This document shows positions 9,377 through 17,430 of a DNA stretch of 64,000 nt, one piece after another. The notes under the pieces are model-generated. The model made no database searches, was not told the DNA's origin, and was given only the letters and a program-made list of their open reading frames with translations. Made by a program: the position numbers and the translations under genes. The first letter of the stretch is position 1. Each line of letters begins with the position of its first letter. The DNA comes from Hymenobacter tibetensis. Its GTDB lineage: Bacteria; Bacteroidota; Bacteroidia; Cytophagales; Hymenobacteraceae. The stretch spans positions 2,260,001 to 2,324,000 of the forward strand of contig NZ_CP094669.1 in assembly GCF_022827545.1 (NCBI RefSeq), written 5' to 3'.

Positions 9377-10264
9377 TTAGTCTTTTTTTGGTTCTCTGCC
9401 GTCAAACACGTCTTTCACGGCCCCGCCCACTTTCTTCCCCGTCTTCGCGGCGCCTTGGCCTACGTCTTTACCAACTTCTTTTGCATCGGAAGCCGTGTTG
9501 CGAATGGCTTGCCCTACTTTACTGCGTTCGTCGGTGGTTTCTTCCTTGGCGTTTTGAGCTTCAGCGCCTAGAGTTGCGGCGCCCTGTGCTGCCCGCGCTT
9601 CTGCTTTGTCGTACGACTTAAAAGCGGCATACTTCAGTTTTTCCTTTTGGATTTCAGCTAAATCGCGCGCCGGGATATTGCCCTTCACTTGGTCATACGC
9701 TTCGTCTAGCGCGCGCCACTCGGTGTTAATTATGCGCCAGTCGTTTATGTTGTAGCGGTCCTCGTTCTGCTTGATGTTTTGAACGAACGACTCGTAAGTG
9801 GTGCGGGCATTCGCGGCCGTGAGTTGGGTGGCAGGATTAGTTGGTTTGTAGTACGTACCTGTAGCAGTACTGCTATTTGCTCCGGCTTTGCGTTTGGCTC
9901 GTTCATTCCAAGCCGCTTCTCGCTTGTCGAATGCAGCCGTGTAGCGGGTTCGCAGGGCCTCCATTTCCTGGCGTCGCGCATCATCGTACTGGTCTGCATA
10001 CCGATCAACGGCCGCTACTTTGGCGTCGAAATCGTCTCTGAGAGCAGCAGTTTCCAGCTCGTGGTCTGCTTCTCTTGTTTCCACTACGTGGTTGGCTTTG
10101 GCTTCCGCGTCGGAAACGAAGGTCTGAAAGTCTTTGTAGGCCTGCTCGCTCTGTGCAGATATTTCTTTCTTATCAGGCTGCGAGCAACCACTCTGGGTAA
10201 AGGTGAGCCCTCCCAGCAGCAAGGCAGTGGAGAGGGCACTGCTAGTGAAATACTTTCTGGACAT
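9377..10264 (-). CDS. secreted coiled-coil (lipo)protein
   Basis: 295 residues. The N-terminal signal sequence MSRKYFTSSALSTALLLGG ends in FTQSGCSQPD. The Cys is plausibly lipidated, but the -3 residue is Gln rather than Leu, so the lipobox is weak. The mature part is highly charged helix with two similar halves (the second starting near NPATQLTAANARTTYESFV), then an Ala/Lys-rich C-terminus (VGQAIRNTASDAKEVGKDVGQ) recalling late-embryogenesis or apolipoprotein-like amphipathic repeats. Periplasmic role unknown; an envelope stress or structural function is only a guess. Confidence 0.7.
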   Translation of the reverse strand: MSRKYFTSSALSTALLLGGLTFTQSGCSQPDKKEISAQSEQAYKDFQTFVSDAEAKANHVVETREADHELETAALRDDFDAKVAAVDRYADQYDDARRQEMEALRTRYTAAFDKREAAWNERAKRKAGANSSTATGTYYKPTNPATQLTAANARTTYESFVQNIKQNEDRYNINDWRIINTEWRALDEAYDQVKGNIPARDLAEIQKEKLKYAAFKSYDKAEARAAQGAATLGAEAQNAKEETTDERSKVGQAIRNTASDAKEVGKDVGQGAAKTGKKVGGAVKDVFDGREPKKD

Positions 10265-10388
10265 GGCAAGAGGTGTTGGAGCGAGAGCGGGGTGGCGTTT
10301 CCGGCAAGCGGAAGCCTATTTTAGTGTGCTAACGAAGGCCCTTCGCCCCAAGTTGCGCGAATGGTGGTGCCCGTGTCGGGGGTACTTT

Positions 10389-10396
10389 TATCTTTG
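10389..10396 (+). promoter_or_regulatory. -7 promoter element of aminotransferase gene
   Basis: TATCTTTG matches TAnnTTTG and predicts a start near 10403. This places translation of the aminotransferase at the later ATG (10460), not at upstream in-frame codons. Confidence 0.6.
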
Positions 10397-10459
10397 AGGC
10401 TGGCCTTTTTTACGTTTCTACTCGTGCCTGTTCTTCCTATACCTTCCACGCCCATTTCC

Positions 10460-11620
10460 ATGCTGGATTTACGCGCCCAACATGCGCCCATCCAAGAGGA
10501 ATTGAACGCAGCCTGCCAGCAGACGATGGAGGAAGCAGCTTTCATTCAAGGACCCGCCGTCGGGCAATTCACCGAGGAGCTAAGTGCTTATCTAGGCGGT
10601 GCATGCGTGGTGCCTTGCGCCAATGGCACCGATGCGCTGCAACTGGCTTTTATGAGCCTAAAATTGCCAGCAGGAGCAGAAATCATAGTGCCTGCCTTCA
10701 CCTACGTAGCTACGTTGGAGGCTGCCGCCGTACTCGGGCTGGTTCCGGTGCCCGCAGAAGTACGACCCGATACCTTCAACCTGGACCCAGTGGCAGTGGA
10801 AGCTGCCCTCACGCCGCGCACAGGGGCCATTGTGGCGGTGCATCTGTTTGGGCAATGCGCCGACCTGACGGCCCTCCGGCGCATAGCCGATAAACACCGC
10901 GTCGCGCTGATTGAAGACAACGCGCAGGCCATTGGAGCTACTTTTCGGGCGGAATCCGGTGAGCTATGGATGGCGGGCATGGTGGGGGAGGTAGGCACTA
11001 CGTCGTTCTTTCCAAGCAAAAACCTTGGGGCCCTTGGCGATGGTGGGGCTTTGCTTACCCGCGACCCAGCCCGCGCCACGTACCTGCGCCAGCTTGCCAA
11101 CCACGGCCAGACCCGGAAGTACCATCACGAGCACATTGGTCTTAATTCCCGCCTTGATACGCTGCAAGCCGCTTTGCTGCGCGTGAAACTGCGGTACCTA
11201 GCCCAATGGACGGCAGCCCGGCAGCATATTGCCACCCAATACGATGCGGCCCTGGCGGATCTTGCTGGCATCCGTATCCCCGCTCGGGATGCGCGTAGCA
11301 CGCACGTCTTTCACCAGTATACACTTGTAGTAGAGGAAGGCGCAGAAGACCTGAACCGCCGCGACCAGCTACAGGCCTACTTGCAGCAGCACGGTATTCC
11401 TAGCGTTGTGTACTACCCGTTGCCCAACCACTTGCAGCCGGCTTATCAGCACCTTGGCTATCGTGCGGGCCAGTTCCCAGTGGCTGAACGCCTTTGCCGA
11501 ACTGTTTTGTCGCTGCCTATGCATCCTACTCTAACACACGAGCAAGTGGCCTACATTGCAGAACAGGTGCGCACCTGGGCTCTTGGCGAAAATGCGGCTT
11601 TGAAAATAACCCACGGCTGA
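10460..11620 (+). CDS. DegT/DnrJ/EryC1/StrS aminotransferase
   Basis: PLP-dependent sugar aminotransferase, 386 residues, fold type I. It begins MLDLRAQHAPIQEE. PLP contacts are in NGTDALQLAF and LIEDNAQAIGA, and the Schiff-base lysine is in SFFPSKNLGALGDGG near residue 186. The C-terminal part VYYPLPNHLQPAY ... LPMHPTL is typical of the WecE/DesV group that aminates nucleotide-linked keto-sugars. The product would be a nucleotide amino-sugar for surface polysaccharide. Start at 10460 is supported by the promoter element at 10389. It is not next to other amino-sugar genes (the Pse cluster is 30 kb away). Confidence 0.88.
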   Translation: MLDLRAQHAPIQEELNAACQQTMEEAAFIQGPAVGQFTEELSAYLGGACVVPCANGTDALQLAFMSLKLPAGAEIIVPAFTYVATLEAAAVLGLVPVPAEVRPDTFNLDPVAVEAALTPRTGAIVAVHLFGQCADLTALRRIADKHRVALIEDNAQAIGATFRAESGELWMAGMVGEVGTTSFFPSKNLGALGDGGALLTRDPARATYLRQLANHGQTRKYHHEHIGLNSRLDTLQAALLRVKLRYLAQWTAARQHIATQYDAALADLAGIRIPARDARSTHVFHQYTLVVEEGAEDLNRRDQLQAYLQQHGIPSVVYYPLPNHLQPAYQHLGYRAGQFPVAERLCRTVLSLPMHPTLTHEQVAYIAEQVRTWALGENAALKITHG

Positions 11621-11693
11621 GTTGGCATTGTTTTCTCTTTCTGCCGTACAATGCCTCTTTCTAATTTCCAGAACTTCTTTTTCTACGCTTTCT

Positions 11694-12500
11694 ATGCGCC
11701 GTTCTTTTCTTACGCTGTTGCTACCGCTGGCAGGGGTAGCCGCATTTACCACTGCCGCCATCAACAAGCCTAATCAGGGCTTTAATATCTTCTCTGTACA
11801 GCAAGACATTGATTTGGGCGCGAAAGTAGCTCAGCAAACCGATTCGCTGTACCGCGCCAAAGGGCAATTGCTAGCGCGTTCCAGCAATGCTCGTGCGTAC
11901 CAGCTGCTCGATGGGGTAGTGAAGCGGGTGCTCGATAATGGCAACCTCAAGTACCGCACGCAGTTTCCGTGGGACGTACAAATCATCAAGGACGACCAAA
12001 CGCAGAATGCTTTCGCCACTCCCGGCGGACATATCTACGTGTTTTCGGGGCTGATCAAGTTCCTGGACAACGAAAACCAACTAGCGGGTGTGTTGGGCCA
12101 TGAAATAGCGCACGCCGACCGCCGCCATAGCACCCAGTTGATGCAGAAGCAATATGGTATCAGCTTGCTGAGCGGCGTTGTATTAGGAAATAACCCCAAC
12201 CAACTGGTGCAGATTGCAACCGGTCTGGGGCAGCTTAAATTTAGTCGCACTTACGAGACCGAGGCCGATAAGTACTCGACTATCTACTTGAATGGCACCC
12301 GCTACTACGCCTGCGACGGAGCAGCTGGTTTCTTTATCAAAGCGGAGAAGCAAGGCGGTGGCGGTACTCCCGAATTTTTAAGCACGCACCCCAATCCCGG
12401 CGGACGCGTAGCTAACATTCAGAAAAGCGCCCAACAGCTGGGCTGCACTGGTCGCAACGTCAGCAACACCAATTTCGAAGAACTGAAACGGCTTTTATAG
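11694..12500 (+). CDS. M48-family metallopeptidase, exported
   Basis: 268 residues with an N-terminal signal peptide (MRRSFLTLLLPLAGVAAFTTA). Zinc motif HEIAH near residue 136 with the third ligand in ETEADKYS, as in M48 (HtpX/Oma1/BepA-like) proteases. The C-terminus carries LSTHPNPGGRVANIQ, the usual second M48 signature. Likely periplasmic quality control of outer-membrane proteins. Start at 11694 is where the signal peptide begins; earlier in-frame codons overlap the intergenic region. Confidence 0.9.
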   Translation: MRRSFLTLLLPLAGVAAFTTAAINKPNQGFNIFSVQQDIDLGAKVAQQTDSLYRAKGQLLARSSNARAYQLLDGVVKRVLDNGNLKYRTQFPWDVQIIKDDQTQNAFATPGGHIYVFSGLIKFLDNENQLAGVLGHEIAHADRRHSTQLMQKQYGISLLSGVVLGNNPNQLVQIATGLGQLKFSRTYETEADKYSTIYLNGTRYYACDGAAGFFIKAEKQGGGGTPEFLSTHPNPGGRVANIQKSAQQLGCTGRNVSNTNFEELKRLL

Positions 12501-12521
12501 ACCGTCAACAGAGTGAACCTG

Positions 12522-12578
12522 AATACAGCGCGCCAGGATGTCGGGATTAACTGTCTCGACATCCTGGCGCGCTGTATT
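12522..12578. terminator. perfect 22-bp inverted repeat after protease gene
   Basis: Arms at 12522-12543 and 12557-12578 are perfect complements (outer part AATACAGCGCGCCAGG) around a 13-nt loop. It lies 22 nt after the protease stop codon. There is no real U-tract, so it may be a terminator, a protein-binding palindrome or a mobile palindrome. Confidence 0.6.
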
Positions 12579-12665
12579 TGTTGCTGCAATACGCAAAGAG
12601 ATAAAAGAACCCAAGTTTTTTCGCAGCTTGCTGCTCTTTCTCGCTCCTCTGCACTTCAACTTTCC

Positions 12666-13691
12666 TTGGCTAATTCTTTCGCTGCTGTTCGCTTTGTGGT
12701 CTGTGGGATGGGTCATATCGGCCGCCGTCATGCTTCGTTGGTGTCTCGGCATCCGGGGGCACAACTGGTTGCACTCGTTGATATTCAGGCAGGATTATCC
12801 GCAGATTTAGCACTCGAATACCCTGGAGTACCATTCTTCTCTTCATTAGAAGAATATTTAACCACTGGTCCTGAGGCAGATATACTTACTATAGCTACAC
12901 CAAATTACCAGCATGCGCCGCAAGCTATAGCTGGTTTGCGGCGAGGAATGCACGTAGTTATCGAGAAACCGATAGCGCTGCGGAAGACGGATGCCGAGGC
13001 CATTGTGCACACCGCTCTGCAAACGGGCCGACTGGTGTTTGGCGTCATGCAGAACCGGTATTCGCCGCCTGCGGCATGGCTGAAACAGGTATATGAGGAA
13101 GAGCGGTTAGGCGAAATCTATCTGGTACAATTCAATTGCTTCTGGAACCGCGACGCCCGGTACTACAAGGCTGGTGGCTGGAAGGGCACGCAAGCACAAG
13201 ACGGTGGCACGCTTTTCACGCAGTTCAGCCATTTCGTTGATTTGCTGTACTGGGTGTTTGGCGACATCACCAACATTAAGGCTCGCTTCCGCAATTTCAA
13301 CCACGCGGGCCTAACAGAATTCGAAGACAGCGGACTTGTTACCTTCGATTTGGTACGGGGCGGCAGCGGGACGCTTCAATACAGCACGGCCGTATGGGAC
13401 CGGAATCTGGAAAGTAGCCTTACAGTGGTGGCTGAACACGGCAGCTTGCGGCTTGGCGGCCAGTACATGGATAAAGTGGAGTATTGTCATCTTCGCAACT
13501 ACACCCTCCCAGAACTGCCCCCTACCAACCCGGCCAACGATTATGGTCCCTATCAGGGCAGCGCGGCCAACCACGTGCAGGTAATCGAAAACGTAGTAGA
13601 CACCGTCCAGAACCGCAGTTTTGCTACTACTAACGCGTTAGAAGGGTTGAAGGTGGTGGAGATAATTGAGCGGATATATAGCCTGAGGTAG
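12666..13691 (+). CDS. Gfo/Idh/MocA family oxidoreductase
   Basis: NAD(P)-dependent sugar or sugar-nucleotide dehydrogenase, about 341 residues. Rossmann motif GMGHIGRRHASL, then EKPIALRKTDAEA (the family EKP motif with the catalytic-region lysine), and a C-terminal beta-sheet domain. The start is uncertain. The frame is open further upstream through a perfect inverted repeat, but homology begins just before RFVVCGMG, so the TTG at 12666 is proposed (GTG at 12696 is the alternative). WlbA-like enzymes of surface glycan synthesis share this pattern, but substrate cannot be told. Confidence 0.82.
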   Translation: MANSFAAVRFVVCGMGHIGRRHASLVSRHPGAQLVALVDIQAGLSADLALEYPGVPFFSSLEEYLTTGPEADILTIATPNYQHAPQAIAGLRRGMHVVIEKPIALRKTDAEAIVHTALQTGRLVFGVMQNRYSPPAAWLKQVYEEERLGEIYLVQFNCFWNRDARYYKAGGWKGTQAQDGGTLFTQFSHFVDLLYWVFGDITNIKARFRNFNHAGLTEFEDSGLVTFDLVRGGSGTLQYSTAVWDRNLESSLTVVAEHGSLRLGGQYMDKVEYCHLRNYTLPELPPTNPANDYGPYQGSAANHVQVIENVVDTVQNRSFATTNALEGLKVVEIIERIYSLR

Positions 13692-13847
13692 GGGAGAGGG
13701 TCGAGGTGCGAGTTGCAACGCTGGCTTCTACAACCTGGGGTGTAAAAGTGTGCCTTCAGCAAGGCGGCCTTTTCACTTAAGTGCGCATCCTGTAATCACA
13801 AGGACGTTCGATCCGTTGTAGTATCCAGACACCCTTCTCTTTTCCTT

Positions 13848-14672
13848 ATGAAAGCAAGCGCAACTCTCCGTATGACGTTATGGGCCTTGTTGCTGCTGGT
13901 AGTGGCCACAAGCGCTACTGCTGCCAAACCCGGCCCAACAGGTTTTCTGAACCGCAGCCTGACTGTGGCGGGTGCAGTTTATCGGTATCAGGTGTATGTG
14001 CCAGCCGATTTTTACGCCCAGAAAGCAAAGAAATGGCCGATTATCTTGTTTCTGCATGGTGCCGGCGAGCGGGGTTCCGATGGGCTGGCGCACACGCAGG
14101 TAGGCTTACCCGCCAACATTCGGCTGCACGTAGAGCGCTGGCCGGCTGTTGTAGTGATGCCGCAGTGCCCGGCAGAGCGCTACTGGACTGAGCCTGCCAT
14201 GCAAACCATGGCCTTGGCTGCTCTGGCCGAAGAGCAAAAGAACTACAACCCGGACCCAGCGCGAGTGTATCTCACGGGGCTGTCGATGGGCGGTTACGGC
14301 AGCTGGCTGATGGCCTCGCAACACCCAGAACTGTTTGCAGCCGTGGTACCAATCTGTGGCGGCGCTTACTTGCCAGCACATAGAGCCAAACAGTTCCCAG
14401 CTCAACCGCCGGGGCTTTACGAAACCATTGCTCGGGGTATTGCGGGCAGCGCACCCGTCTGGGCCTTCCACGGCGCCAGCGATTCGGTGGTGCCCGTAAC
14501 GGAAACGCAGCAATTAGTAGCCGCTTTAAAAACCGCTGGTGGCTCCGTATAATACACCGAGTACCCAGGCGTAGACCATGACTCTTGGACCAGGGCGTAC
14601 GACGAAACGGCTCTACCCGCCTGGTTGTTCAATCAGCAACGTGCTGATAGGAAGAAAGTTAATTACAAATAG
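13848..14672 (+). pseudogene. secreted alpha/beta-hydrolase interrupted by a stop codon
   Basis: An esterase-like reading frame with signal peptide (ALLLLVVATSATA), oxyanion region LFLHGAGERGSDG and nucleophile GLSMGGYG (Ser146). It is cut by TAA at 14550-14552. The same frame continues for 39 codons to TAG at 14670, and that part reads like the missing family C-terminus: YTEYPGVDHDSW carries the catalytic His and PAWLFNQQR the usual end. The truncated product (234 residues) would lack the His of the triad. This is either a single-base nonsense mutation or a sequencing error; the coding signal on both sides of the stop is intact. Confidence 0.8.
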
Positions 14673-14889
14673 GAGTGGATGGTGAAGATTTATTTCATCG
14701 GCAACACAGTTGTGTAGCTATTAAAAGCTGTATAAAATTGTGATAAGCCTAGGAATAATTAAGCTTTATTAACTTTTTGCAGTAACCAATGAATGAACAG
14801 GATATTGGTAAGATTCGTATATTGCCGAGCTTCGCGTCCGCATCTTCACTTCAAAAGCTGCGAGAACGTAACATGATGTTCTGAGTAGA

Positions 14890-15096
14890 ATGAGCCCAAC
14901 CCAACTGATTATCCAAAAAATCGACTTGCTGCCCCCCACTGAGTTGGAAGTCGTTTATCAAGAAGTAGCCAAGCGCATGAGCCATATCAGCCGGGCTACC
15001 AAGCTTCTAGCCAAGTACCGGGGTAAGGGCCAGGGCATCTGGTCGATGGACGCGCAGGAGTATGTGCAGCAGTTACGGCAGAACACGCGTGGCTAA
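14890..15096 (+). CDS. antitoxin-like protein of a PIN toxin pair
   Basis: 68 residues, helical, rich in charged residues, with a C-terminal tail (GIWSMDAQEYVQQLRQN) resembling toxin-binding tails of VapB-like antitoxins. Its last 8 nt overlap the GTG start of the PIN-domain gene, the usual antitoxin-toxin arrangement. No DNA-binding motif is obvious. The identification rests mainly on context. Confidence 0.65.
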   Translation: MSPTQLIIQKIDLLPPTELEVVYQEVAKRMSHISRATKLLAKYRGKGQGIWSMDAQEYVQQLRQNTRG

Positions 15097-15502
15097 GATA
15101 TTCTTCGACACGGCTCCCTTCATTTACTTAGTTGAGAACCACGCCACTTATTATCAGAAAGTAGCCGATTATCTGACTCAGTCGCTCACGGACAATGCGA
15201 TGCTGGAAACCAGCGTGCTGACCTACACCGAATTCTGCGCGAAGCCAGAGCAGTTGGGCCGACCTGATTTGCTGCTCGATTTCGACGAACTGCTACGGGA
15301 TTTTGATTTTCAGATGCGCGAAATATGTCTGGCCGTTGCCACGCTGGCGTACCAGTTGCAAGCACGATACGCCGGCCTTAAAGGCATCGACGCCATGCAA
15401 ATTGCCACAGCTGTTAATGCGGGCTGTAATATATTCCTGACCAACGACAGGGAATTGAAGAACATTCGCGAAATCCAGGTGGTGGTGGTAGCGGATTTGT
15501 AA
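15089..15502 (+). CDS. PIN-domain toxin, VapC-like ribonuclease
   Basis: 137 residues starting at GTG 15089 (VAKIFFDTAPFIYLVE). PIN acidic residues are visible: Asp in IFFDTAPFIYL, Glu in VLTYTEFCAK, Asp in LKGIDAMQIATA and Asp in IFLTNDREL. These form the Mg-dependent active site of VapC-type toxins that cleave RNA and arrest growth. Overlap with the preceding small gene indicates coupled translation and a type II toxin-antitoxin pair. Confidence 0.85.
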   Translation: MAKIFFDTAPFIYLVENHATYYQKVADYLTQSLTDNAMLETSVLTYTEFCAKPEQLGRPDLLLDFDELLRDFDFQMREICLAVATLAYQLQARYAGLKGIDAMQIATAVNAGCNIFLTNDRELKNIREIQVVVVADL

Positions 15503-15593
15503 GCGAGAGTCCGCTTGCTGTGTGGTAAGGTTGTAAAGGTTGGCGTTGCGGAGGCATGCTACTTTCATAGTGAACCCTCCGTATGCTCCCATC

Positions 15594-16343
15594 ATGACGC
15601 CCGACGAAAAACAAGCTTACACTGAGTTACTGGAATGGCAGAAGCAAATGCAGCAACCGCCGTCCATGCTGAATCGGTTGGCGCGGCGAGTGCAGGCGCG
15701 CCTTAATGCGCTGTTGCCCGAGCGAGTACATAAAGCCATTACAGCTACCATCAAGCAAATGGTGCGGGCCGTATTGTTTGGGTCGACGTACATCTCACCC
15801 CAGCCGCTGACAGGGAAGACACTGGCTGCCCGTGAAACGAGCGTGCGTACTCGGATACGCTATTACCGCAACACCGCGGCCGCCGAAGGAGCCGTGACGG
15901 GTGCCGCCGGCTTTTTCCTCGGCCTTGCCGATTTTCCGTTGCTGCTCGGCATCAAGCTTAAACTACTGTTTGATATAGCGGCACTCTACGGCTACGACGT
16001 GAAGGAGTATCCCGAGCGGCTCTACATCCTGCATATCTTCCAACTAACCTTCAGCAGCCAGCATACGCGCAACGAGGTGTATCGTCGCCTGGCCGATTGG
16101 GAAAACTACCGCCGTACGTTGCCCACCGATGTCAACGTGTTTGACTGGCGCACTTTTCAACAAGAGTACCGCGACTATATTGACCTTGCTAAACTGGCGC
16201 AGCTACTGCCCATTATTGGGGCGGCAGTAGGGGCGGTGGCCAATTACCGCTTACTGGTGCAGCTTGGCGAAACGGCCATGAATTGTTACCGAATGAGGCA
16301 CTTCGCTAAAGAGAACAGCGAAATTGTTCCGCTTTCCTCTTGA
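15594..16343 (+). CDS. EcsC-family protein
   Basis: 249 residues. EcsC-type features are a basic N-terminal helix region (LARRVQARLNALLPERVHKAI), a Gly/Ala-rich hydrophobic hairpin (AAAEGAVTGAAGFFLGLADFPLLLGIKLKLL) and a second hydrophobic Gly/Ala segment (LLPIIGAAVGAVANYRLL) near the C-terminus. EcsC was named after a Bacillus ABC-transporter operon, but its biochemical role is unknown. Start at 15594 (MTPDEKQAY) is where homology begins. A strong terminator follows. Confidence 0.8.
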   Translation: MTPDEKQAYTELLEWQKQMQQPPSMLNRLARRVQARLNALLPERVHKAITATIKQMVRAVLFGSTYISPQPLTGKTLAARETSVRTRIRYYRNTAAAEGAVTGAAGFFLGLADFPLLLGIKLKLLFDIAALYGYDVKEYPERLYILHIFQLTFSSQHTRNEVYRRLADWENYRRTLPTDVNVFDWRTFQQEYRDYIDLAKLAQLLPIIGAAVGAVANYRLLVQLGETAMNCYRMRHFAKENSEIVPLSS

Positions 16344-16368
16344 TGCATTTCCAGCTAACCCACTACAC

Positions 16369-16405
16369 AGAAAAGCCTCAGCGACACCTTCGTTGAGGCT
16401 TTTCT
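16369..16405 (+). terminator. Rho-independent terminator
   Basis: Arms AGAAAAGCCTCA (16369-16380) and TGAGGCTTTTCT (16394-16405) around a 13-nt loop, with a T-rich 3' side, directly after the EcsC gene. Confidence 0.85.
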
Positions 16406-16557
16406 ATAAACGAGTAGTGCTTGGCTTTGGGCTTTATGGTCTTCTAGACGCATAGGTGTCCAGCAATTTGCCGTGACTTCGTCCTGCCTGGAGCGTATGC
16501 CGTTAGTGCAGCTAGCTTCTAGCTGTACTCACTTCACAGGTTGTTTATTCTTTTTGC

Positions 16558-17121
16558 ATGGCGCGCGTTTCTCCCACTGTAGCGACCGAACGTTTATTTC
16601 CTTCTGCTGAACAAACCGATGCTATGCTGCGCAACATTACGCAGCGCTACGCCGGCACCGACCCCGATGGGCTGCACTTCTGCATGGCAATGGGGCGCCT
16701 ATTCAACAGTTTGTTCGCTAGTATGGACAAACATTTCGCTCATTTAGGAATCACCCAAGGACGCTTGATTGTGCTGCTCCACCTCGACGGCGCAGCGGCG
16801 GGCATCAGCCCCTCAACGTTGGCCTTGCACTGTGGTGTGTCGCGAGCCGCCATAACCAAGCTACTGATAGGGCTGGAAAAGCAAGGCTATATCCAGCGGG
16901 TAGTGGCTCCCACCGACCGGCGTGCCCACACCGTGCAGCTAACCCAAGCCGGCCGCACATTTCTAGATGAGACAATGCCCAACGACCAGCGTCGGTTGGC
17001 CGTCATAATGGAGCCGTTCAGTGTATCGGAGCGGCAGGAGCTACTACGCCTGCTCTCCAAATTAGCGCACATGTTTCGGACGGCTATAGATGAAGAGGGC
17101 AGGCAACTGCCAGTGAAGTAA
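16558..17121 (+). CDS. MarR-family transcriptional regulator
   Basis: 187 residues with a winged-helix core. The recognition region STLALHCGVSRAAITKLLIGLEKQGYI and wing VVAPTDRRAHTVQLTQAG are classic MarR. An N-terminal extension of about 40 residues precedes the fold. It is followed on the same strand by TolC, HlyD and EmrB-type efflux genes and probably represses them in response to a small molecule. A perfect palindrome 104 nt after its stop is the candidate operator. Confidence 0.9.
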   Translation: MARVSPTVATERLFPSAEQTDAMLRNITQRYAGTDPDGLHFCMAMGRLFNSLFASMDKHFAHLGITQGRLIVLLHLDGAAAGISPSTLALHCGVSRAAITKLLIGLEKQGYIQRVVAPTDRRAHTVQLTQAGRTFLDETMPNDQRRLAVIMEPFSVSERQELLRLLSKLAHMFRTAIDEEGRQLPVK

Positions 17122-17430
17122 GGAGTTGCTAGTCATTCGTGCAATGCTAGAGCTAGCTTGTTGAAACGAACGTCAAGTGGTCTAGCCGACTATCTGCCCC
17201 CAGTAGCCGACTGGTCAATTGGTTTAGTTAACGGGTTAACTATTTCGGCAGGGGCGCGTAAGGAAGTATACTGAGGTGCTGCTGAGGGTTGAGCTTCACA
17301 TGCTTACAACAGTGCCAATCGGGAAACAAAATAGAAAAGGCCCTCTGATGTCTGTGTTGCCGATGATACGAACAGACAATGAACCGGCTCAAACCTTAAA
17401 AGTTAATTGCCTGTATTCAAGTAGCATGAC
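17122..17430 (+). other. regulatory intergenic region before efflux operon
   Basis: 309 nt without a gene. Apart from the palindrome at 17225-17242 and a weak promoter-like TTGGTTT...TATTTCGG pair around it, I see no further structure. Confidence 0.5.
17225..17242. promoter_or_regulatory. candidate MarR operator
   Basis: Perfect palindrome TAGTTAAC-GG-GTTAACTA, of the size and style bound by MarR dimers. It lies between marR and the efflux genes and overlaps a promoter-like element, so bound repressor could block RNA polymerase. The link to the neighbouring MarR protein is inferred. Confidence 0.6.

Noticed and set aside
12538..12810. 90-codon ORF with hydrophobic stretch
   Set aside because: It overlaps the Gfo/Idh gene in another frame and begins inside a perfect inverted repeat; no family pattern.
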